From Isosphaeraceae bacterium EP7 (lineage in GTDB: Bacteria > Planctomycetota > Planctomycetia > Isosphaerales > Isosphaeraceae), in NCBI GenBank assembly GCA_038400315.1, contig CP151667.1, forward strand, positions 2,491,174 to 2,555,173: a stretch of 64,000 bases of DNA, given 5' to 3'. Below the pieces are notes generated by a model. It saw nothing but the letters and a program-made list of their open reading frames with translations, made no database searches and had not been told where the DNA came from. A program made the position numbers and the translations under genes. Below are positions 58,501 to 64,000 of the stretch, piece by piece. Numbering within the stretch: position 1 is the first letter of the stretch; the number at the start of each line of letters is the position of its first letter.

Positions 58501-58597
58501 CGCCCAACCCCGGGGGACCCTGGAACAGGTAGGGGAAGACGACCCCATCGCCGGCCGACGGGGGAAGCGGCTTCAGGCTGAGTGGGAGGTACGGCAT
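49562..58597 (-). CDS. Giant beta-rich protein, about 3011 aa (gene C)
   Basis: An uninterrupted gene. ATG 58597 (MPYLPLSLKPLPPSAGDGVV) is preferred; the frame stays open to 58672 upstream. No signal peptide is seen. Residues 1-1180 are long amphipathic beta segments with repeated hydrophobic/charged alternation. They include a Gly-rich block near 880-910 (PLFAGVVAKSFGVGLGINNR) and a basic strand near 1150 (SITIRIGRWKKKFSYSLVVT). This part may resemble large-protein families such as DUF6603, at low confidence. Later regions resemble fibronectin-like modules (SHWQLWRRLPNESEPSLIAD) and a helical stretch near 2050-2450. No catalytic site was recognised. It is separated by 6 bases from gene D and 98 from gene B. 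Confidence 0.87.
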   Translation of the reverse strand: MPYLPLSLKPLPPSAGDGVVFPYLFQGPPGLGETGHRYRFAVLAADSNVAAAQTLALLGFERDGTEAPPFGGWAFHRIKTDGPFGSLSDDPLVGEDERLDTYLDLATLHVNEAELRASRVNGGFAPNGLGPARFGLKRSGGHPDGWRFALAGSDDTDAIAPSFVLPAAAVDVPGVGEGEVTFGLVANGLGESEWTGGRLRFNDAVVCGVEGARIASGPIALVAGSSGPGIDLLCSGHLSLPFGVGGLARVELPREAVSIRLETGRLAVYLFPDIAGDPVHLPIDLTFSIVMDQVELPDAQALLAPLESRTAGGLPSLRHRIEFLVDGDWAHLGQPVLTLPLDGNRWSWDDFLAAANAGQWLFSSRELGHHAHAFNGLRWSLADLLGDLLGPVSLEVASPRRYRSSSSAPTPTGGRLTVPLSLSLLVAGQTFRLDLELKIALKTLRLTANDLKFRLGPGLHLCELQVIDLGFLALILPSRPDSGPGGFGDDNDGGLDLEARTFTIKAPTQAGATPRPGPLVLIPGSLTDQRIDNRVVLRLREFDPGTWPVDGPDKIYLRIGPGGLSFHAEVDSSHSPQIGTGGGKPLTLRLHEQRGPTRSRVVLIESVWKESVLFGELDVPGLDDLVAKVELGLRQDKRGQPPVIWVAVDLDRTDGMPLAQFSVGYLQVKLDDFRARLSWDLGKNDWDLSVRVDGRLSLAPRTSNTGGLDDLARPDAIVVRDLDLLSLHRGPGEVALQLDKPVVFDCLDGMFSARFEKLQFGWGNGFFLACDTAAFRYKQPGQLDVRIEVGAVRLEFHGGNRVTMRNPSKLGIDVRIGGSVRFRGAVAWVDNDVERYFAAAGTLSLQGLPEASSLLKFGSGVKLDGATVPNIALYGATDVSVPLFAGVVAKSFGVGLGINNRLAGVGERPNAEAVLANIDRIDPSRIEGWEFVRRNGFFLSIVGTTVITSDEGPSDQINAYVAALVLCLDLDLNVVAAGKLWFSSSVDFVRRQDHWNRPALVGAIAMRPRDRVISAALESRARPAIEKNEQLARVLNNGRIRLSFLLSPRLVDFHLHEVSYQDEFLGFQMLYRGSFRLAVMDRTMLVILRESVTGRFDRQFEQRPGGFAASGALNIALEIAGLLSPRGLAVYGRLDVQLSLAVRAYFKHEWSITIRIGRWKKKFSYSLVVTLVSARVGLGLRGAVAFDESGRFGFDGAIAISVAIASFRLEISPSFRINEGLISEVQDRVAAFEARIEAVRRELLDGGGSRELQDGDGHRAMQSLAVSAEAWLHYEINGWHLLLPRSDATWFTPSLPQDAAADPDTPPPFRDRVTSIEVDGAFQGNAERLATVVPPWERARWDHFRDERDALEAAEAIMIDTAPEEAVSSVPLQSYDPQSDPRVESIGREWWTDEDRARLPDYAIPLRFRSADAALASPGVGDRAETDYVRLVDYLAWGERAERLHRHRVDDDNRTRPLQSRAGVVRILFDARAEIDRALAGPSGSASPGAVVWARPQATTGPRDWFGLWFRLPDGVAWSDVTAVRVGRATGDASPNFEEVDVVSPATAIDRLKELVRPLWARQEHVIDQAGDRTRRGERGRIVVKVPVLMPDEVLKSLLPTVSHWQLWRRLPNESEPSLIADFQQPGLSYLDDPTGPHVVVVGPYLCADEFPTADGRIQTPGVILDQSEIHYSVKPIAVGDTSSPSAAGSLPLPLPVRLHIPPADTLPAGLMMIFPVGSLYHPGAGAGAAPEGWGRFTIAMADDEPGSSGSPRPVTIPLPDGQVRPLRADDFELWAEECDIPGSGYYGGGDPRPGDLGDSPASGGEIDTLRSTRDAGPDETTDGRKFVVPFDVDPDASTPGAAFRIDPAAARTRLRPGLAYRFLVRPRSIRPGTSRREAIGLLRPISSFLTRSERPDQALQVGAGASLGLRPASLIEFVPRSVRQAVLDQVLRFLPVRVDERPLVVPTKREARRALAANLRARIGLTWDLFQADPAVAGDRAGGVEILIRDLDDSAVQDLLVCEMPDEEAYRLLTTDFRNPSAWRPTPLEQLDRLGVPFAPAVGTPGTGSITDALLYLAGSDNPILRAVLRRSEELEQLARPATGGAPTPWWAISPAAKNLLTALRGYERSPLSLNDSTARDQVIQLKFLIKHAFTGLRDPEVAGRQAMPTVAETVRIDTDLAAWLAEAEDARTDDLAEPDDTPEGLRAARRAYLDLDLAHQLASVLRRRLTCVAEVLSASASDDVLTAAELAAESPRLPGQTWFEDLRGQVQRFSAEVGPLVRCQRLLDRMPTPTPAAVVWAVELLPGHLDTLRKMLQFDGAIERRQAAAALVGQAAGLTVAINGLRENLATQGWRLARRPHHQVGVGVKEDGAREAVDNRLADFMDDAPRLDAATGRSADTATPPETGVVGLLNLLERFGFALDFAAHDALGHPVPQDDLVTAIDAADLLGALARSGLAPHRAWVVLGREPDSEHRGVFPDLEGRRPEFFVGHSFAKLVVVPQEFATLLQTRIWPSPIDDSATASRVTVAFNRFRAWCEARRLTLGDSQDADAIALLKRIVQVFAYVSHGMDTVPADTLPRLRLEPRETGWVTVPLVDGRAHIDWTLPDRRGRRLAEPVLGRVVSRYEPLVRWHERFDVPVVWPSGDPAEAFAVRRITLEEDRLTDLDLPEDLPIVVHPDSLDIRFSFPLPAAGARSLYNVISAVRTGYQGYTLGFRYRLRDHDEPGVRGWQRLLAAMTFRAPGSDGSARIADPPAVVRPVPRTPAGEPRLFRHERLVVLDRLPYFFEYWLEARSQYDLRWVGGPDVPTTRLAPEPARREPAFLACRPATLEHLGRGAGFDDWKVTVSLTRTGDLLEPVELAASPPLAPRQATTSNGVTLDLALDRLPEPGMGYGISYRIDDPLADPDDLGVFLSVGEILMPWHPSYQLPAPPADPQQPLLPLHPRFRPLDARVKLNVGAEWLPIVCGQSELHPAAGPLVPAYIVAVQFRTDHDPNGPVFDPSQPARWVFQVSRGGHLSASLPIHVLAE

Positions 58598-58695
58598 CAC
58601 CAAGGGCACCTTCCAGCACGGGGGGACGCGGACCCTCGGTCCGCGCGACCGGCCACCCTGATCGGCCAGCACACGCTCACACCGAGGACGGCGTC

Positions 58696-59931
58696 CTAGG
58701 TCGTTGAGTTCGGCTTCCGGACGAAGAAGAGCTCGGCCGCGAGATAAAGCGGCTGGAGATGCCGCCCCACGATCGCATCGACAAGCTCCCGGTCAATGAC
58801 GGCGGGATTCAGATCGCTCGGGCGCTCCATCAAGCTCAAGGCGGTCGTCCGGACGCCCCGATCCACCCGTTGATCGACGCGCTCGGGCCGGCCGAAGAGC
58901 TGATAGAACCCGGGCAACGACAGGAACCCGCCCCAGAATCCTTCAGTCTTACGTTCCCGTGTCGGGTCGTTGGAAAGCGACTTCACATTGGCGTCGTCGG
59001 CCAGGAACTTTTGGACGACTGGATCGCTCTCGAGGTGAGGGATCTCGTACTGGAGGTAATAGCCGTCATCCAGCCCAAGGTGGTGACCGAACTCGTGGGC
59101 AGTGACATGCACCCGGTCACGGGTTGTGGTGCTGTCGTCGATGTCGATGGCCCACCATTCCATCGTGCTCTTGGCCACGATTCTCCGGAAAAGCGATCCG
59201 CCGGCCGTGACGATGTCGATGTTGTAGTGGCCGCCCGACTCGACCCAGTCGCACTCGACGTGGAGCGTTTTTCCGTTCGAGCCGCCGACCGCCGTGGCCC
59301 ATACGGTCTCGATCTTCTCCTTCCAGACGTCGAGCTGGGTCGGGCCGCCCACAGGCCCCTCGAGCCGCTTTCGCTCGTCGTCCGAGAGGGACGACGACGG
59401 GTCGGCCGTGAGCCGGACGGTGATGTACAGGTCGTCTCGCTTCCAGGTCCGTGTCTGCAGGCCGAAGGCATAGAAGCCGGCCGCCCCGGAGAGGACCGAG
59501 TCGAGCTCCCCTTCCTTCACGCCGAGCTCGTCCTCGGTGATCGGAAACTCCGAGACGCGATCCAGCGGATCTGTCACCGGGGTGCCGTCACGCGTGGCGT
59601 CTGCCGGCGACACCTCGTAGCCACGCCTCCAGGGGGGAGCGGACTCGCTCCGGGGGAGGAACGGCACGCAATGGAGAGTCATATCCTGAGTGAAAAAGCC
59701 GTCACCCCCATGCGGTGGATAGATGAAGACATAGTCGGTAAGAACCTTCCACCAATCCTTGGAACCGAAGACCTCCAAACCGAACTCGTCACCAGCGCGA
59801 AGCTCGGAGCAATTGAACGTCGCCTGTGTCTGCTTACCGGGTGCAAGGATCCAGCGGCGGGCCGTGCCTGAAGCCGTCTCGGTCCCATAAACTTCGATCA
59901 CATGGCTCGAACGGTTCACCACCTGGGCCAT
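58696..59931 (-). CDS. Metzincin-type zinc metalloprotease-like protein (gene B)
   Basis: 411 aa from ATG 59931, with AGGA eight bases ahead; an upstream in-frame start at 59985 would overlap gene A. Residues 1-90 form a beta-type module (MAQVVNRSSHVIEVYGTETA) without a known family. Residues 279-289 are HEFGHHLGLDD, the complete metzincin motif HExxHxxGxxD that binds zinc. SLMERPSDLNP near 368 is a good Met-turn candidate. There is no signal peptide, so the protein is either intracellular or exported by a dedicated machine. Its place between gene A and the giants suggests it acts on or with them, for example by processing. Substrate unknown. Confidence 0.82.
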   Translation of the reverse strand: MAQVVNRSSHVIEVYGTETASGTARRWILAPGKQTQATFNCSELRAGDEFGLEVFGSKDWWKVLTDYVFIYPPHGGDGFFTQDMTLHCVPFLPRSESAPPWRRGYEVSPADATRDGTPVTDPLDRVSEFPITEDELGVKEGELDSVLSGAAGFYAFGLQTRTWKRDDLYITVRLTADPSSSLSDDERKRLEGPVGGPTQLDVWKEKIETVWATAVGGSNGKTLHVECDWVESGGHYNIDIVTAGGSLFRRIVAKSTMEWWAIDIDDSTTTRDRVHVTAHEFGHHLGLDDGYYLQYEIPHLESDPVVQKFLADDANVKSLSNDPTRERKTEGFWGGFLSLPGFYQLFGRPERVDQRVDRGVRTTALSLMERPSDLNPAVIDRELVDAIVGRHLQPLYLAAELFFVRKPNSTT

Positions 59932-59963
59932 CGGGGCATTCCTGGATATGAATGGGGAACTCG

Positions 59964-60977
59964 CTATTTCTTGACGACTTCGCAAACAAATCCGATCGAC
60001 TTGTTCGTGGCGTCACGGAGCATGCTCCCGGCAAGTTTGAGGTTCTCGTTCCCGGACGGCTCGAGCTCAAAGGTCTTGAGAAAGAAGTTGTCGGCACTGG
60101 TGCCCAGCAAGTCGTAGAGCGAGCACAGCGTGCGATCGGCTCGGAAGCGTCCCACGTCGAGACCGAATTTGAGCGAGGCGGTGGGAGTGGCCAGCAGGAT
60201 CTTCAACCGCGTCCGCTCGGAGTCATCCAGGCCGGGGACCTCCTCGGCCAGCTTGTCTGTGAAATCGTGAAGGGTGTCGAACACCCACCCCGATGCCGTC
60301 CAGCCCATGGTGACGATCCGGGCCTCCCCTACTCCCGGTACGAGGAGCAACAGGACCGCGAAGAAGACGTCGAGGGTCATCCCGGCCACACGGTCGGGCT
60401 TCCAAACGTCGCCCCAGGTGGCATCCCAGGCGCTCTTCAACCGCGCCTCGTTCACGGCGTCGTAGAACTTCTCCAGCAGATTCGCATCGTTGGAGTTCGT
60501 GGGCAGGGGGACGGGGACCGCTGTGGACTCGACTGGGGTCGCGACGTAGCCGACGGCGATCCTGCCCGACGTGTGCGGCAGCACCATCAACGCGCCCTGA
60601 GTGGCCAGGAAGCCCGACGCGACCCGGACGGGAAACACACCCGCGTAGTTCACCTTGCCCAGGCGAACCGTCTGCCCGGGGACCGCCTCCAGCGACTGCC
60701 CGCCGAAGGCATTCTCGATCAGGACCTTCGCGTCGGCGACGACCACCGCGTCGACGTCCTGCCCGATGTCGTAGAGCATGCGGGTGAGCCGCAGCGTCGG
60801 GGCCCTCTGGCCGAGCTTGACAGCCGCCAGGAGGAGCCCATTCTGCCGCGCTGAGCCGGTGTACGCCTCGCGGAGGTCGTAGAGTCCCCAGAGCCGCCTG
60901 CGGGCCGCGAAGCTGGACCCGTAGCCCATCGAGCGTAAAGCGTCCACGAGCGAGTTCGGGTCGTAGGCCACGCTCAC
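59964..60977 (-). CDS. Uncharacterised protein with a short repeat-like N-terminus and one hydrophobic segment (gene A)
   Basis: 337 aa from GTG 60977, with AAGGAG eight bases ahead; the frame is open to 61064. Residues 2-46 (LVDALRSMGYGSSFAARRRL and YTGSARQN) resemble the small module (YLKSxGxDSSFxxRxxLAxxYGIxxYxGTAxQN) that accompanies LysM and amidase domains in cell-wall hydrolases; this is from memory and tentative. Residues 60-180 look beta-rich. Near 199-217 is a hydrophobic stretch (MTLDVFFAVLLLLVPGVG), and the C-terminus is helical. It is the first gene of the four-gene set, 32 bases ahead of gene B. It could anchor the set to the envelope. Confidence 0.75.
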   Translation of the reverse strand: MSVAYDPNSLVDALRSMGYGSSFAARRRLWGLYDLREAYTGSARQNGLLLAAVKLGQRAPTLRLTRMLYDIGQDVDAVVVADAKVLIENAFGGQSLEAVPGQTVRLGKVNYAGVFPVRVASGFLATQGALMVLPHTSGRIAVGYVATPVESTAVPVPLPTNSNDANLLEKFYDAVNEARLKSAWDATWGDVWKPDRVAGMTLDVFFAVLLLLVPGVGEARIVTMGWTASGWVFDTLHDFTDKLAEEVPGLDDSERTRLKILLATPTASLKFGLDVGRFRADRTLCSLYDLLGTSADNFFLKTFELEPSGNENLKLAGSMLRDATNKSIGFVCEVVKK

Positions 60978-61839
60978 TGTTGGGGACTCCTTCACTTTGG
61001 GTGAAGACCCGGGAACCTCGTGCAAACCGCCCCCTCTGGGCTCAGGATCCGGGAGGTTATTCACCGTCGGATGGCTGACAATCCCACAATTCGTGGGACC
61101 CAGGTGGACTTACGGACGCCCGTGACGTTTGGCTAACAATCGATAGGATCGCTACGGGCAACCGAAGCCGCGAATCGACGTCACGTCGAAGCGAAGTTCG
61201 GGATGCCTGCGAACGACGGCCTCACGGGTTAGCGGTCGATCGAGCGTTGCGGAGGTGAACTTACACTTACGGTAGATGCCATTCAAGGAACACGTGTGGA
61301 ATCTGGAGTTAATTTTTGACTGACAACCTCAATACATCGCCACCAACTGATTTGTATGCCTCGACTGCGAATTTCTCCAAGCCTGTGGACCAGCTCATCC
61401 GGGCCGGGAGCACGCTCCCAGGCGAGCGCCGAAGTGAGTGCCCCAATGTCCGTGAACGATGCGGCGATCTCGCCTCGCCCGACAGATCACCGCGAACGAA
61501 TCCAGCTTTTTGGAACCGTGGGCCACGAACCATCTGGACACTATTAATTTGAAGGTTTCCTCTCTTATTGAGACCCGTACTTTCCGCAACTTCGTTCACG
61601 ATAACGCGGCAAGCTGCGGGCCTCCGTGCCTGCGTCTACGGCAGGGTGTGCCGATTTCTCCAATCTTACCGGAGCGCGGCATTGCACAATTTGAAAAATT
61701 TAAATATACATATCCTCATTAAAAAAATCGCGATTGAATGACACACGGCCCGGCGTTCCGGAGCCAACCGAGGATGACTCGCGGCGTTGGGGTTGACCTG
61801 CCGTCACCTTTGCCGCAGCTTGTGTGCGGGCCGGCCAGG
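60978..61839. other. Upstream region of the giant-gene operon
   Basis: No frame carries a recognisable family. GC falls markedly around 61300 and again near 61680-61735, where runs of A and T occur. The promoter of the leftward operon should lie between 60978 and about 61300. Nothing else was identified. Confidence 0.4.
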
Positions 61840-61993
61840 ATCACCCTCCGTTACGACGCTAAGGAGTCGGTGAAGATCATCGCTCCGCCCTGGTACGCCT
61901 CGGGCAGAGCGTCCCAGAAGCACCAAGTGGGGTCCCCGAGCGATCGCGGAAGATCATGACCACCACGCGCCGTGTCTCGGCGTCCAGGGCGAC
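61840..61993 (-). pseudogene. IS1-family transposase fragment
   Basis: The minus strand gives [20 protein letters not shown] and, after a shift, WCFWDALPEAYQGGAMIFTD. This resembles the IS1 DDE core (WLALDxxTRxxVxxxxGDRSxxSAxxLWDxLPxxYRxxAxxxTDxW). Only about 45 codons remain. The fragment is cut at 61994 by the IS5 element. Confidence 0.5.
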
Positions 61994-61995
61994 TC

Positions 61996-62014
61996 AAAGC
62001 CTGTTGAGAAAGCT
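61996..62014. repeat. Inverted repeat of the IS5 element, stop-codon side
   Basis: It matches the reverse complement of 62841-62859 at 17 of 19 positions. Confidence 0.8.
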
Positions 62015-62019
62015 ACCTT

Positions 62020-62823
62020 TTCGCCAACACTTTCGGCAGCCGGCGGGCCATCAGGTGGATCATCGCCAACTTGACGAATGCTTCGCTGCTGGAGATCGTC
62101 GCCTCGTAGCCCTTGCTCAGCCGGCGATTCCGGCCCAGCCAGGCAAAGGTCCGCTCCACACGCCAGCGGAACGCGTTCGGCTCGAACTTGCCGGCACCGG
62201 GGCGCTTCGCCTTGATTTCCAGGCGAAGTCGGCTTCTGCGCCGCAGCGCAGCGACCCATTCGGCAATCCCGCCCTTGTAGGATTCTATCAGCGACGATCA
62301 GCCGCAGCCGCATGAAGCGGTGCCGCAGCGGGGCCAGGACCAGCCTCGCCCCGTCGCGATCCCGGATGCACGCGGCGTGGACGACCACCGAGAGCATCAG
62401 CCCCAGGCCGTCGATGAGGATGTGCCGCTTGCGGCCGGCGACCTTCTTGCCGGCGTCTTAGCCTCGGGGGCCCCTTTTTCCGTCGTCCTGACCGACTGGC
62501 TGTCGAGGATGGCCGCCGACGGCTGGCGCGGCCGGCCGTGGGCCTGGCGCAGGTCGCCTCGGAGCAGGTCCATCAGGCGGTCGAAGGTGCTGTCGGCCTT
62601 CCAGATGCGGAAAATACCAGTAGGCGGTGGCCCAGGGGGGCAGGTCGTGCGGCAGGGCACGCCACTGGCAGCCGGTGCGGAAGACGTAAAGCAGGGCGTC
62701 GACGATGTCCCGCAGGTCGTGCTTGGCGGGCCGCCCGCCCGGTCTGGGCGAAGGGATGACGCGGCAGACCTGAGCCCGCTCGGCGTGGGTCAGGTCGCTC
62801 GGGTATGCGGTTCGTGTGTCCAT
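62020..62823 (-). pseudogene. IS5-family transposase, frameshifted
   Basis: The gene starts at ATG 62823 ([20 protein letters not shown]) and reads [20 protein letters not shown] followed by [11 protein letters not shown]. It shifts frame near 62610 to [20 protein letters not shown] and [16 protein letters not shown], which carries the first catalytic Asp. It shifts again to [20 protein letters not shown] followed by [10 protein letters not shown]. The remaining C-terminal part ([18 protein letters not shown]-like) is further broken. Several indels make the gene dead. Confidence 0.8.
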
Positions 62824-62840
62824 CCCGGATGGCTAGGTCA

Positions 62841-62859
62841 AGCTTGCCCAACAGGCTTT
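62841..62859. repeat. Inverted repeat of the IS5 element, start-codon side
   Basis: Partner of 61996-62014, lying 18 bases upstream of the transposase start. Confidence 0.8.
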
Positions 62860-62952
62860 TAGGGTCCACACATCGGATTGGCCGCGATCTCAATTGCGGG
62901 CGACCTTCCGAGTGGAAGACTCTCATCTGGCCAATCTAGGTCACCGAGAAGG

Positions 62953-64000
62953 TCAGTCCGCGGAAATCGGGGTCGAAGGGTCGATGAGGGGCCAGCAGCA
63001 GGAGGCTAGTAGGAAGACAACGACATAGGTGGCGAAGGCCGCGTCGTATCCAGATAGGACGGCGACATGCCGATCGACGGCAGACAGTTGCGCGAGAGAA
63101 TTGTGTTGCAAGGCCACTTGTAATGTCAAGGATCGCTCGACCAGCGTGCCGGTCAGCCAGACCGCCATGGCAGAGCCTAGCGTCCCGATCGTGTTCATGC
63201 AGGCCGCTGTCACTGCGGCATGCTGTCGGCCGAGGTCCTGGCAAGTTGCCCAGGCCGCCCCCAGGGTGAGGTCGATGCCGAACGCGGCCAGGGAGATCAG
63301 AAGGCAGAAGGTCTGGACGTTCTCGGCATGACGGGCACCCCACCAGCAGAGTGCCCCCGCACTCAAGGCCGTGAAGCCCAGAACCTGCCTTGCCCGCCGT
63401 CGATCGCCCAGGACGCGAGCCAGTCCGTTGATGCAGAAGCCTCCCAGAAAGCAACCCGCCGCGCCCAACCAGAGAGGGGCCCCTTTATAGATCGCGCCGA
63501 GTCTGTCTCCAGTTTCGATGGAAAATCGTTCCTGGAGGTATGTGGGGAGATAGGTCAGGTTGAAGGCCCAGGCGTAATTCACCAGGAAATACATCAGGCA
63601 CAAGGCCCAGAGGCTTCGGCTGGTGAATAGACCCCTCCAGGGTATTGCACCGTGCAAGGACCGCGCATGCTCATGCGAGCCGATCAGGTCGCGTTCCGCT
63701 GCGTTGATGCCGGGGTGCTCTTCGGGCCGGTTGCGAAACCAGCGGGCGAAAGCGACGGTCCAGATCAGTCCGATCCCACCGAAGAGTAAAAAGGCCGGTC
63801 GCCAGCCCATCAGCGGGGCAGTCTCGGCGGTCCCTCCGACCAGGATCGCCCAGAGAAGCGGGGTCAGCCCGCCCATCACGCGACCCGCCATAAAAACCAT
63901 CCCCTGGGACATTTCCCAGCTTCGGGGGGGAAACCAATTATGGATGGCACGAGTGATATTCGGATAGGCACCCGCTTCGCCGGCTCCGAAAAGAAACCGG
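62953..64000 (-). CDS. MFS transporter, anion:cation symporter type (5' end outside window)
   Basis: The reading frame is open to the window edge, so the start lies beyond 64000. The visible 349 codons begin RFLFGAGEAGAYPNITRAIH, the signature of the ACS branch of the major facilitator superfamily (GAGEAGAYPN). WRPAFLLFGGIGLIWTVAFA and the central loop RNRPEEHPGINAAE follow, then six more hydrophobic segments up to AAFATYVVVFLLASCCWPLI. Members import organic anions such as hexuronates, glucarate or tartrate with protons; the exact substrate cannot be read here. It follows an IS5 element in opposite-end arrangement, with no neighbours visible to define a pathway. Confidence 0.88.
   Translation of the reverse strand, partial: RFLFGAGEAGAYPNITRAIHNWFPPRSWEMSQGMVFMAGRVMGGLTPLLWAILVGGTAETAPLMGWRPAFLLFGGIGLIWTVAFARWFRNRPEEHPGINAAERDLIGSHEHARSLHGAIPWRGLFTSRSLWALCLMYFLVNYAWAFNLTYLPTYLQERFSIETGDRLGAIYKGAPLWLGAAGCFLGGFCINGLARVLGDRRRARQVLGFTALSAGALCWWGARHAENVQTFCLLISLAAFGIDLTLGAAWATCQDLGRQHAAVTAACMNTIGTLGSAMAVWLTGTLVERSLTLQVALQHNSLAQLSAVDRHVAVLSGYDAAFATYVVVFLLASCCWPLIDPSTPISAD

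Larger units (their letters stand above)
61995..62860 (-). mobile_element. Decayed IS5-family insertion sequence
   Basis: The ends 61996-62014 (aaagcctgttgagaaagct) and 62841-62859 are inverted repeats matching at 17 of 19 positions. The single transposase gene inside is frameshifted. It inserted into the IS1 remnant. Confidence 0.8.

Noticed and set aside
58696-60977. Part of an extracellular contractile injection system, because of a zinc protease and a cell-wall-like module
   Set aside because: No sheath, tube, baseplate, spike or AAA ATPase gene is in the window. The idea cannot be supported here.
61309-61722. Small genes on both strands in the region ahead of the giant operon
   Set aside because: The frames overlap each other on opposite strands, lack ribosome binding sites and have no recognisable motif.
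6-64000. tRNA, rRNA and CRISPR arrays
   Set aside because: I looked for T-loop sequences, rRNA blocks and regularly spaced repeats by eye and found none. A covariance-model scan would be decisive.

Overview
The window reads as chromosomal DNA of a planctomycete, most likely of the Isosphaeraceae type. The reasons are high GC, a DUF1501 gene beside a PSCyt1/DUF1549/DUF1553 gene, a DUF1559 pseudopilin-like gene, secreted proteins with the planctomycete LEPLELR-type N-terminus, and repeated pairs of an ECF sigma factor with a large Ser/Thr kinase carrying WD40 or TPR repeats. No rRNA, tRNA or CRISPR array was seen. The assignment is an inference from gene content only.

Layout. Positions 1-5.1 kb hold a broken IS630, IS3 fragments, a Tat-exported selenium-binding/methanethiol-oxidase-like protein and an intact IS630 with perfect 29-bp ends. 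At 5.6-8.5 kb are a decayed YdeI-like gene, ahcY (minus strand) with a clear SAH riboswitch in its leader, and a remnant of an RNA ligase. An IS630 whose transposase needs a reading-frame shift lies at 8.5-9.6 kb. At 10-13.9 kb is the DUF1501 / DUF1549-DUF1553 pair. At 14.6-21.9 kb is a signalling cluster: ECF sigma factor, WD40 Ser/Thr kinase, FHA protein and an RTX-repeat secreted protein. At 22.1-25.9 kb is a nest of transposons: an old IS630 cut into three pieces by two younger IS630 elements. At 26.1-29.3 kb (minus) are a TPR kinase and a frameshifted ECF sigma factor. At 29.7-31.7 kb are a truncated VCBS/FG-GAP protein, a decayed IS630 and IS5 pieces. At 32.4-36.9 kb are another ECF sigma factor and a broken WD40 kinase. 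At 37-38.5 kb are a small lipoprotein and a DUF1559 protein.

From 60,977 down to 38,681 (minus strand) lie four tightly spaced genes that look like one operon: a 337-aa protein with a short cell-wall-module-like N-terminus and one hydrophobic segment, a 411-aa protein with a complete metzincin zinc-protease motif, and two intact giant proteins of about 3011 and 3624 aa. Neither giant has a signal peptide or a recognised catalytic domain; both are predicted by eye to be beta-rich, and the second contains a long stretch of WD40-like blades. These four genes are the best candidate for an undescribed system. The window ends with an IS1 remnant, a decayed IS5 element and a 5'-truncated MFS transporter.

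Two themes recur. IS630-family elements dominate the mobile DNA; several carry an A-tract at the junction between the helix-turn-helix and DDE parts of the transposase, where a -1 slip is needed to make the whole protein. ECF sigma factor plus kinase pairs occur three times at different stages of decay, one intact, one with a frameshifted sigma factor and one with a broken kinase.
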